Shown: positions 31,442-37,088 of the stretch, piece after piece | How the letters are laid out: each line of letters opens with the position of its first letter | How positions within the stretch are numbered: the stretch's first letter is position 1 | From: Nocardia takedensis NBRC 100417 | Lineage (GTDB): Bacteria > Actinomycetota > Actinomycetes > Mycobacteriales > Mycobacteriaceae | Assembly (NCBI RefSeq): GCF_000308695.1 | Contig: NZ_BAGG01000101.1 | Location: 1 to 37,088 of the forward strand | DNA: 37,088 nucleotides | Reading direction: 5' to 3' | Translations under genes and position numbers: made by a program | The notes under the pieces: generated by a model | Told to the model about the DNA's origin: nothing | The model's input: the letters and a program-made list of their open reading frames with translations, nothing else | Databases searched by the model: none

Positions 31442-31518
31442 ATCTCCACACCCGTGCCATATCGGGACAGGAAAGAGTGGGGACACGCAAGGCCAGACGA
31501 CCGTTCACACGGGACCGG

Positions 31519-31545
31519 GGAACAACGACATATGAGTAGTCGGTT
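31519..31545 (+). promoter_or_regulatory. ECF-type promoter of sigE (likely autoregulated)
   Basis: GGAACA (31519-31524) and CGGTT (31541-31545) are 16 nt apart, close to the GGAAC/CGTT pattern of SigE- and SigH-type promoters. A transcript would start near 31551, leaving about 80 nt of leader. Confidence 0.6.
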
Positions 31546-31615
31546 GTACTCCGTGCACGGTGGATCCGAGATCCGGATCACCACGCGGGTTCCGACTGTT
31601 TACGGTCCCGAGTAG
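31532..31615 (+). CDS. Possible 27-codon upstream ORF in the sigE leader
   Basis: ATG at 31532 opens a frame different from sigE that ends in TAG at 31613-31615, overlapping the AGGAGG of sigE by two bases. GGGGAA lies 9 nt before the ATG. It would exist only on transcripts starting upstream of the ECF promoter. Whether it is translated is unknown. Confidence 0.3.
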   Translation: MSSRLYSVHGGSEIRITTRVPTVYGPE

Positions 31616-31632
31616 GAGGTAGCCCCATCCAC

Positions 31633-32400
31633 ATGGTCGAAGGTTCCTTTGCGACAGTACCGGGGCGCTCCGTGGAAGCGGGAGCCGCGACCCCCGGGTC
31701 GGCGCTGCCCGCCGACCTCGTTCCGCTCGACATCATCACCGCCGACGACATCCCCGCGGACGGCGACCTCACCGCCGACCATCTGACCGCCGACGAGGCG
31801 AACCCCGAGGTCGACCCCGAGGAACTGACCGGCACCGCGGCCTTCGACGCCACCGGTGACCGCGCCGCCATGCCCACCTGGGACGAATTGGTCCGCGAGC
31901 ACGCCGACCGCGTCTACCGACTGGCCTACCGCCTCTCCGGTGACGCCCAGGACGCCGAGGATCTCACCCAGGAGACCTTCATCCGGGTGTTCCGGTCCCT
32001 GTCGAACTACCAGCCCGGCACCTTCGAGGGCTGGCTGCACCGCATCACCACCAACCTGTTCCTGGACATGGTGCGCAGGCGCAACCGGATCAGGATGGAG
32101 GCGCTGCCCGAGGACTACGAGCGGGTGCCCGCCGAAGGTCCCACCCCGGAGGACGCCTACCACGACGCCCGCCTCGACCCGGATCTGCAATCCGCGCTGG
32201 ACTCGCTGGCGCCGGAATTCCGCGCCGCGGTCGTGCTGTGCGATATCGAGGGCCTGTCCTACGAGGAGATCGGCGCGACGCTCGGGGTCAAACTGGGCAC
32301 CGTGCGCAGCCGTATCCACCGTGGGCGTCAGGCACTGCGCGATCACCTTGCGCATAATGGATCGCGAGAGCGGTTCGCCGCGGAGGCGAACTTCGGGTGA
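31633..32400 (+). CDS. sigE: ECF sigma factor SigE
   Basis: 255 residues. Directs RNA polymerase to envelope-stress genes. Residues 1-75 are an acidic, Asp/Ala-rich N-terminal extension ending in TGTAAFDATGDRAAMPTWDEL, which closely matches M. tuberculosis SigE (as remembered). Region 2 runs from LVREHADRVYRLAYRLSG through FEGWLHRITTNLFLDMVRRR; region 4 from LAPEFRAAVVLCDIEG through LGVKLGTVRSRIHRGRQAL, the -35-recognising helix-turn-helix. The ATG at 31633 is 13 nt after AGGAGG (31614-31619), longer than ideal; an in-frame ATC at 31627 has the right spacing. rseA follows after 65 nt. Two upstream control elements suggest autoregulation plus a two-component input. Confidence 0.96.
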   Translation: MVEGSFATVPGRSVEAGAATPGSALPADLVPLDIITADDIPADGDLTADHLTADEANPEVDPEELTGTAAFDATGDRAAMPTWDELVREHADRVYRLAYRLSGDAQDAEDLTQETFIRVFRSLSNYQPGTFEGWLHRITTNLFLDMVRRRNRIRMEALPEDYERVPAEGPTPEDAYHDARLDPDLQSALDSLAPEFRAAVVLCDIEGLSYEEIGATLGVKLGTVRSRIHRGRQALRDHLAHNGSRERFAAEANFG

Positions 32401-32465
32401 TCCGGCGGGAGTCGGCGTCACCGACCCAGGTGGATGATGTCGCTAGTCGGAAGGGTGAGCACGGC

Positions 32466-32849
32466 ATGAGTGGCGAGTCCAGCACGTCGGGTCGTTCGCC
32501 GCGGTTTCGTCCCACCGAGCATCTGGCCTCCGAGGCCGTTGCCGCGTATGTGGACGGTGAGCTGCGGATGAACGCGTACCTGCGTGCCGCTCAACATCTT
32601 TCCCTGTGCCCGGAGTGCGCGGCCGAGGTGGACGCGCAGCAACAGGCCAGGATCGCGCTGCGGCAGTCCGGTCAGGTGTCGATTCCCACCGGCCTGCACG
32701 ACAGCCTGACCCGCATTCCGCTGGGCGAACTGCCCGGCGCGGGCGGCCCGGACCCGGCGCGCGCCCCGAATGCGCGTGACGAGGCGGTTTTCGGCTTTCT
32801 GCCCGATTCGTTCACCGCGGCCCGGTGGACAACCTGGTGGCGCAAGTAG
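32466..32849 (+). CDS. rseA: Zinc-containing anti-sigma factor RseA
   Basis: 127 residues. Binds SigE and keeps it inactive; in mycobacteria oxidative or envelope stress releases SigE by zinc loss or phosphorylation-dependent proteolysis. The zinc anti-sigma motif is HLSLCPEC (H-x3-C-x2-C), preceded by AAYVDGELRMNAYLRAAQ as in mycobacterial RseA. There is no membrane segment, so it is a soluble anti-sigma. The ATG at 32466 follows GGAAGGG at 10 nt; an upstream in-frame start at 32397 is less likely. The C-terminus differs from the mycobacterial one and ends in TTWWRK. The TAG stop forms part of the htrA -10 hexamer. Confidence 0.93.
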   Translation: MSGESSTSGRSPRFRPTEHLASEAVAAYVDGELRMNAYLRAAQHLSLCPECAAEVDAQQQARIALRQSGQVSIPTGLHDSLTRIPLGELPGAGGPDPARAPNARDEAVFGFLPDSFTAARWTTWWRK

Positions 32850-32852
32850 AGT
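32847..32852 (+). promoter_or_regulatory. -10 hexamer TAGAGT, leaderless htrA
   Basis: Ends 7 nt before the GTG at 32860. Its first three bases are the stop codon of rseA. Confidence 0.55.
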
Positions 32853-32859
32853 TCACCGC

Positions 32860-34416
32860 GTGACCACCGAATCACCGAACACCGGACCTGTGTCCGACGT
32901 GCCCGAGGCGGCCGATGCCCCCGATTCGGCGGCCGACAGGGGGAGCCTGAGGCCGTCCGACGCACCCGTGCTCGGGCCGCGTCCGGTCTATCGGCCCGAG
33001 GTCGATTCGCATACCGCGGGCGCTTTCGCCCGCCCTTCCGGCGTCACCGGTTCCTTCGCGGGCCATCCCACGGGCGGCGGCCACGGCGTGCCTCCGCTGG
33101 GCCCGGAATTGCAGCACCGTCCGCCGGACGCCGTGCTGGCCGAGGCGTTCGGCAGGCCCGCCGGGTCCACCGAACTGCTGCAACGCGATCCCGACGCCGC
33201 CGATCCCGCCGCGGCCGTGGCCGGTCCCGCTGATCCGTGGCGCGACCCGTACGCGGCGGCCCGACTCGGCGCGCCCGCCGTCCCGACGCCCGTCGCCGAA
33301 CCGCTGCCGCAGTCACGCAAGCTGACGGCGCGCGAAGTTCTGTTCGGCACCCGGGTGGCGCCGAAGGCGCTCGCGGTGCTGGCGGTGATCGCGTTGGCGA
33401 TCGGCTTGATCGGCGGCCTGGTCGGCAGGCTGACGGCCGAGGCCACCACCACGGTCACCTCGCGCAAGGTGACGTTGCAGCAGTCCGACGAGGTCGAACG
33501 GCCGCACGGGCAGATCTCGCAGGTCGCCAACGCGGTGCTGCCCTCGGTGGTCTCGATCCGGGTCACGGTGGGCGACAACGGCGCCACCGGGTCGGGCGTG
33601 GTCATCGACGGCGCGGGCTACGTGGTCACCAACAATCACGTGATCTCGATGGCCGCCCAGGACAAGAGCGCACGGGCCGCGATCCAGGTGACCTTCTCCG
33701 ACGGTTCCCGTGTTCCGGCGACGATCGTCGGCCGCGATCCCAAGACCGATCTCGCGGTCCTCAAGGTCGATGTGAAGAATCTCACTGTGGCCCGCCTCGG
33801 CAAGTCCGGTGACGTCCAAGTCGGCGACGACGTGCTCGCCATCGGCTCCCCGCTGGGCCTGAGCAAGACCGTCACCTCCGGCATCGTCAGCGCGCTGCAC
33901 CGCCCCGTGAAACTCCAGGGCGAGGGCAGCGACACCAACGCCGTCATCGACGCGGTGCAGACCGACGCCTCGATCAACCCGGGTAACTCCGGCGGTGCGC
34001 TGGTCGACATGGACGGCCGCGTCATCGGCATCAACACCGCGATCCGCAGCGAGACCGGCGGTTCGGTCGGCCTCGGCTTCGCGATCCCGGTCGACGTCAT
34101 GACCGAGGTCGCCCAGACGCTGATCCGCGACGGCGAGATGCACCACCCCACCATCGGACTGAGCGTGCGCACCAAGACCGTGGCCAACGAGGTCATGAGC
34201 GGCGCGGTGGTGGCCGACGTGCGCGACGGCGGACCCGCCGCCCGCGCGGGCATCGTCGAGGGCGACGTCATCGTGCAGATCGGCGATCGCCCCGTGACTT
34301 CCTCGGAGGAGTTCACGGTCGCCGAGCAGTTGCAGGACATCGGCAAGTCGGTGACGGTGCAGGTCATCCGGGACGGCAGGCGCGTCGACATCCCGGTCAC
34401 CTTCGAATCCGACTGA
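32860..34416 (+). CDS. htrA: HtrA/DegP-type serine protease with N-terminal membrane anchor
   Basis: 518 residues. Envelope protease and chaperone that degrades misfolded exported proteins. A Pro/Ala-rich cytoplasmic region fills 1-165, with one membrane helix at about 168-190, so the protease domain faces outward. The catalytic triad is complete: His260 in VVTNNHVIS, Asp297 in DPKTDLAVLKVD, Ser377 in NPGNSGGAL. One PDZ domain follows (about 425-510; GGPAARAGIVEGDVIVQIGD). Homologue of mycobacterial htrA (Rv1223), located after rseA as there. The GTG at 32860 is preferred because of its leaderless promoter; translation from 32770 would overlap rseA. tatB follows after 138 nt. Confidence 0.94.
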   Translation: MTTESPNTGPVSDVPEAADAPDSAADRGSLRPSDAPVLGPRPVYRPEVDSHTAGAFARPSGVTGSFAGHPTGGGHGVPPLGPELQHRPPDAVLAEAFGRPAGSTELLQRDPDAADPAAAVAGPADPWRDPYAAARLGAPAVPTPVAEPLPQSRKLTAREVLFGTRVAPKALAVLAVIALAIGLIGGLVGRLTAEATTTVTSRKVTLQQSDEVERPHGQISQVANAVLPSVVSIRVTVGDNGATGSGVVIDGAGYVVTNNHVISMAAQDKSARAAIQVTFSDGSRVPATIVGRDPKTDLAVLKVDVKNLTVARLGKSGDVQVGDDVLAIGSPLGLSKTVTSGIVSALHRPVKLQGEGSDTNAVIDAVQTDASINPGNSGGALVDMDGRVIGINTAIRSETGGSVGLGFAIPVDVMTEVAQTLIRDGEMHHPTIGLSVRTKTVANEVMSGAVVADVRDGGPAARAGIVEGDVIVQIGDRPVTSSEEFTVAEQLQDIGKSVTVQVIRDGRRVDIPVTFESD

Positions 34417-34542
34417 GTCCGACGGCAACCGATCGGCGAATCGGACACCGAACCGGACATACCTGTCCATCCGCGGGCCGCCGCCCGTTCACCCGGTGCG
34501 GCGCTCGCGGCGCACGGCCTCCGCACCCCGTCTGTGCTGCGG

Positions 34543-34548
34543 TAGCCT
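34543..34548 (+). promoter_or_regulatory. -10 hexamer TAGCCT, leaderless tatB
   Basis: Ends 6 nt before the GTG at 34555. Confidence 0.6.
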
Positions 34549-34554
34549 GGTGGC

Positions 34555-34971
34555 GTGTTCAGCAATGTCGGGTGGAGCGAGATGATGATTCTGCTCGTCG
34601 CCGCCCTCGTCATCCTGGGGCCGGAGCGCCTGCCCGGCGCGGTTCGCTGGACGACACGCAGCCTGCGTCAGATCCGCGACTACGCCAGCGGGGCGACCAG
34701 CCAACTCAAGGAAGAACTCGGTCCCGAGTTCGAGAACTTGCGCAAGCCGCTGGCCGATCTGAACGAACTGCGCGGCATGAGTCCGCGGTCGGTGGTCACC
34801 AAACATCTGCTCAACGGCGACGATTCGCTGTTCCGCAGTCTGGACAAGGCGGTGCCGAGCGGCGACGAGCTGTTCGGGACCTCGAGTGGTATGCCGAATT
34901 ATCCGATGCCGAAACCCGAGAAGCCCTTGGGCCCCGACGAGCGTCCGCCCATCGACACCGACGCCACCTGA
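34555..34971 (+). CDS. tatB: Sec-independent translocase subunit TatB
   Basis: 138 residues. Subunit of the twin-arginine export machine that, with TatC, receives folded precursor proteins. The N-terminal helix FSNVGWSEMMILLVAALVIL (2-21) is followed by the hinge GPERLPGAVRW and the amphipathic helix TTRSLRQIRDYASGATSQL, then an acidic coiled stretch and a Pro-rich C-terminus. Glu9 in the membrane helix is the conserved polar residue of TatB. tatA and tatC are not adjacent, as in M. tuberculosis where tatB (Rv1224) follows htrA. The molybdopterin enzyme at 1156-2778 is a conceivable client. Confidence 0.94.
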   Translation: MFSNVGWSEMMILLVAALVILGPERLPGAVRWTTRSLRQIRDYASGATSQLKEELGPEFENLRKPLADLNELRGMSPRSVVTKHLLNGDDSLFRSLDKAVPSGDELFGTSSGMPNYPMPKPEKPLGPDERPPIDTDAT

Positions 34972-35094
34972 GACAGGCCGGGCACGGCCCGCACTACCTG
35001 GGACAATCCGCCGGAATTCGCGGCGAGCGACCCTCCGGGAAACCGCCGGACGCCGAAACAGACTGAGCCGTCGGATAGTTGGCGATGTCAAGTG

Positions 35095-35129
35095 GTCTAG
35101 ACACCTGACGGTGTCCAGCTGTCTAGACT
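35095..35129 (+). promoter_or_regulatory. Double GTCTAGAC palindrome overlapping a leaderless promoter
   Basis: The perfect palindrome GTCTAGAC occurs at 35095-35102 and 35121-35128. Between them GACACC and GGTGTC form another inverted repeat around TGAC (35100-35115). The second palindrome contains the -10 hexamer TAGACT (35124-35129), which ends 6 nt before the ATG at 35136. Binding would block the promoter of the helix-turn-helix gene. Confidence 0.7.
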
Positions 35130-35135
35130 TCGCAC

Positions 35136-35996
35136 ATGTCGGCCGATGACGTGGCGCGAGTCTTTGCGATCGAGGACAAAGTCGAAAGACTCAAGGCGGC
35201 CACCGACGGGGTGGCGGCGGCGCAGCAGACGATCAATGAACTGACCAGGATCCGCAGGGCGGTCATCCGGGAACTCCACGCCGAGGGGTGGACCTTCGCC
35301 AGAATCGGCGCCGCCGCCGGACTGTCCCGCGCGCGCATCCACCAGGTGAGCACCCAGGGCCCCGCACCCGAGGGCCTGTTCTTCGGGCACGGAAACCTGA
35401 CGGTGCTGGTCCCGGAGATCCGCGCGGGCCGCATCCTGGGCGCGCCCGATCCCAGCGCGGGCGCCAGGATGGTCGAACTACTACGCGAACTCGGCTTCAC
35501 CGCCACGTTGGAGACCTTCCTGCCCGGCCGCCCCGTGGACCTCAACCGCGACGGGATCATCGCCATCGGCGGCCCGGAACTATCGCCCAGCCTGCGCCAA
35601 CTCATCGCCGCCGATCCCCGGTTGCGCCGCGCCGTGGCCAGGGCGGGCGACGCGCGGCGCGGCATCGAGGACCGCGCCGCGCGACGCGTTTACCGACCGG
35701 GCGGCCCGGACCCGCACGACATCGCCTACCTGGCCCGACTCCCCCGCCCCGACGGGCGCGGCACCTGTCTGCTGATCGACGGCCTGCACCCGCCCGGTTC
35801 GCTCGGGGCGATCCGATTACTCGCGACCCGCCTGGCCACCCTGCACGAACGCGCCGCCAACCACCTGTTCTCCGTACTCATCGCGGTCCGCTACGACCGC
35901 ACCACCGGCGAGCCGGTCGACGCCGACCTGCTCACCCCCGTTTACCGCCACGACTCCGGCGACCCGCGTTCGGCGGTCACGCGCACCCGTCGCTGA
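35136..35996 (+). CDS. Helix-turn-helix protein with unrecognised C-terminal sensor-like domain
   Basis: 286 residues, soluble. Residues 12-45 are a charged helix; 40-75 form a sigma-region-4-like helix-turn-helix (LHAEGWTFARIGAAAGLSRA with RIHQV as recognition helix). Residues 85-286 are a separate alpha/beta domain: LTVLVPEI, a glycine-containing DRDGIIAIGGPE-type turn (actual NRDGIIAIGGPELSP at 137-151), then DIAYLARLPRPDGRGTCLLI, DGLHPPGSLGAIRLLATRL and LTPVYRH at the end. I recognise this layout from other actinobacteria only as a conserved hypothetical. The alternation of strands and Gly-rich turns suggests a Rossmann-like ligand-binding fold (inference). It is preceded by a promoter with two palindromes, so it probably represses itself. 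It has no operon partner. Confidence 0.78.
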   Translation: MSADDVARVFAIEDKVERLKAATDGVAAAQQTINELTRIRRAVIRELHAEGWTFARIGAAAGLSRARIHQVSTQGPAPEGLFFGHGNLTVLVPEIRAGRILGAPDPSAGARMVELLRELGFTATLETFLPGRPVDLNRDGIIAIGGPELSPSLRQLIAADPRLRRAVARAGDARRGIEDRAARRVYRPGGPDPHDIAYLARLPRPDGRGTCLLIDGLHPPGSLGAIRLLATRLATLHERAANHLFSVLIAVRYDRTTGEPVDADLLTPVYRHDSGDPRSAVTRTRR

Positions 35997-36141
35997 GATC
36001 CGCGACCCGACCGAATCCCGGGGCGGCCCAAGACATTCGGAGCGGATGCGGGGCGATTGCCAAGCGGATATCAGTACCCCGCCGTCGAGTTCGAGAAACC
36101 TGAACCGGAAATCTGTGTCGCAGCTCACCCCATACCGAGGG

Positions 36142-36169
36142 TTACCGACATAGCCGCGGTGTATAGATT
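36142..36169 (+). promoter_or_regulatory. Promoter of the small membrane protein gene
   Basis: TTACCG (36142-36147) and TAGATT (36164-36169) with 16 nt between, in a locally A/T-rich stretch; start near 36176, about 39 nt before the GTG at 36215. Confidence 0.45.
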
Positions 36170-36214
36170 GCCGATAGATAACTATTGGCGTCTGCGGTGC
36201 CCAGGGAGGCAGTT

Positions 36215-36460
36215 GTGAACCTCATCGTCGTCATCGGCGCGGCCGTCCTCGTCGCGGGCCTCGTCGGTCTGCTGGTCGGCGTCCTGCACCGCTCGGGGTC
36301 GAGCAGCCACCTCAGCGTGGCCGATATCCAGGCCCGCCTCGCCCGCGAGGAGGACTTGGACACGATCACCTCCCGCGCCGCGGGCTCGGCCCCGGTCTCG
36401 CTGGCCCAGAGTTCCGCCGCCGCCCGCCGGGCCCGACTGTCCCGGCCGGCCGTTTCCTGA
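36215..36460 (+). CDS. Small membrane protein, function unknown
   Basis: 81 residues. One N-terminal membrane helix (2-24, LIVVIGAAVLVAGLVGLLVG), then a Ser-rich linker and an amphipathic acidic segment (LSVADIQARLAREEDLDTI), ending in a basic Ala/Arg tail. No family recognised. The GTG at 36215 follows GGGAGG at 6 nt, one of the better ribosome sites in the window, and an A/T-rich promoter lies upstream. Third codon positions are G/C-rich throughout. It is likely a real gene of its own. Confidence 0.7.
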   Translation: MNLIVVIGAAVLVAGLVGLLVGVLHRSGSSSHLSVADIQARLAREEDLDTITSRAAGSAPVSLAQSSAAARRARLSRPAVS

Positions 36461-36491
36461 TCCCGCACGCCGGGGACCAGGCCGCTCCGGT

Positions 36492-36552
36492 CCGGTGGCG
36501 TTCCCGACGCGACGCGCCCCGACCCGGTGGCGTACCCAACGCGACGCGCTCC
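36492..36552. repeat. 32-bp tandem repeat, two copies
   Basis: CCGGTGGCGT and the following 19 bases (36492-36520) recur at 36524-36552 with three substitutions. Lies in the 205-bp spacer between the small membrane protein gene and xdhC-like gene. Confidence 0.6.
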
Positions 36553-36618
36553 ACGCCGGACTCCCCCGACGCTGCCCATCGGCCGATCGGCCCGCATGCC
36601 GACTCGCCGTCGCGTGAC

Positions 36619-36624
36619 TACCCT
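36619..36624 (+). promoter_or_regulatory. -10 hexamer TACCCT upstream of the XdhC-like gene
   Basis: Would start a transcript near 36631 with about 35 nt of leader carrying AGGAAGGA. No -35 is evident. Confidence 0.35.
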
Positions 36625-36665
36625 CGGAGGTCCGTCGTGACCGCGGCCGAGGAAGGACCGATGGC

Positions 36666-37088
36666 GTGCGCGAACTGCTGGATCAGTTGATCGATCTGCT
36701 CGGCTCCGGGCCGGTCGCGCTGGCGCGGGTGGTCGAGGCCACCGGGGCGGGCCCGACGCCGCTGGGCGCGGCCATGATCGTCACCGACGACGGGGACGTG
36801 CTCGGCTCGCTGTCGGGCGGGTGCGTGGAGGCCGCCGTGGTCGAGAGCGCCCGGCAGGTCATCGCGACCGGGATCGCGAGCGCCGAACGGTTCGGTCCGC
36901 AGGACGACGTCTTCGCCGTCGGACTGCCGTGCGGCGGCGAGGTCGAGATCCGCGTCGAACGGGTGGACGCGACCCGACTCCCCTTGTTGCGCGCGCTGCG
37001 CGCCGACGTCGCGGCCAATACCCCGGTCGCCTTGGCCTCGGTGCTCGACGGCGACGGCGCGTGGGCGCTGCTCCACGACGGCGACCAA
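36666..37088 (+). CDS. XdhC/CoxI-family protein, 3' end beyond the window
   Basis: The first 141 residues are visible and no stop occurs before the window ends. The GTG at 36666 follows AGGAAGGA at 8 nt. The sequence opens with a helix (ELLDQLIDLLGSG), VALARVVEATGAGPTPLGA, then MIVTDDGDVLGSLSGGCVE and FAVGLPCGGEVEIRVERV, the two conserved cysteine/glycine motifs of XdhC/CoxI proteins. These proteins help insert or sulfurate the molybdenum cofactor of xanthine or carbon-monoxide dehydrogenases. Partner dehydrogenase genes would be expected downstream, outside the window. Confidence 0.9.
   Translation, partial: MRELLDQLIDLLGSGPVALARVVEATGAGPTPLGAAMIVTDDGDVLGSLSGGCVEAAVVESARQVIATGIASAERFGPQDDVFAVGLPCGGEVEIRVERVDATRLPLLRALRADVAANTPVALASVLDGDGAWALLHDGDQ

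Noticed and set aside
1..37088. Mobile elements, prophage, tRNA or rRNA genes
   Set aside because: No transposase, integrase or phage structural gene and no terminal repeats; no cloverleaf or rRNA-like stretch was noticed by eye.

Overview
The window is about 37 kb of very GC-rich DNA (strong G/C preference at third codon positions, frequent GTG starts) from an actinobacterium of the mycolic-acid group, most likely Nocardia or a close relative. The main argument is synteny. The run mrp, DivIVA-like gene, tagA, DUF3117 gene, glgM/glgC, O-methyltransferase, sigE, rseA, htrA, tatB follows the order known from Mycobacterium tuberculosis (Rv1209-Rv1232 neighbourhood), with local insertions. The species assignment is inference. 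No tRNA, rRNA, CRISPR array, insertion sequence or phage gene was seen.

Layout. 1-2778: the 3' part of a long-chain acyl-CoA ligase, then a membrane-anchored molybdopterin oxidoreductase. 2797-4975 (minus): a PadR regulator and a 14-TM drug efflux pump, with a promoter/operator candidate at 5056-5100. 5187-9885: an OpuC/ProU-type compatible-solute ABC importer (binding lipoprotein, ATPase, two permeases) with a divergent second binding-protein paralogue. 9944-15031 (minus): malic enzyme, a 640-bp gene-free regulatory stretch, a fumarate-reductase-like flavoprotein with an unusual repetitive tail, a small membrane protein and a PHP phosphoesterase. 15085-20162: a magnesium-flavoured block (CorA, SUFU-like protein, 17M-like stress protein, CitE-like lyase, a channel-less MgtE-like CBS protein and a coupled DUF1003 membrane protein). 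20233-22777: two tandem lytic transglycosylases. 22797-26340: Mrp, DivIVA-like protein (possible frameshift), TagA, DUF3117, rRNA methyltransferase. 26453-29007: divergent glgM and glgC. 29014-31334 (minus): O-methyltransferase, DUF6545-type membrane protein and two paralogous small membrane proteins ending in a CEPFC motif. 31425-34971: the sigE-rseA-htrA-tatB envelope-stress block with its control region. 35095-35996: an unrecognised helix-turn-helix protein behind a double GTCTAGAC palindrome. 36215-37088: a small membrane protein and the 5' part of an XdhC/CoxI protein.

How the parts work together. Much of the window concerns envelope and osmotic homeostasis: solute import, Mg2+ handling, cell-wall hydrolysis, envelope-stress sigma factor with zinc anti-sigma and HtrA protease, Tat export, and glycogen/maltose-1-phosphate synthesis. 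Eleven genes have a TANNNT -10 hexamer ending 6-7 nt before the start codon, the signature of leaderless transcripts. The least explained parts are the HTH protein with its palindromes, the CEPFC small-protein pair, the repeat-tailed flavoprotein, and the frame change in the DivIVA-like gene.
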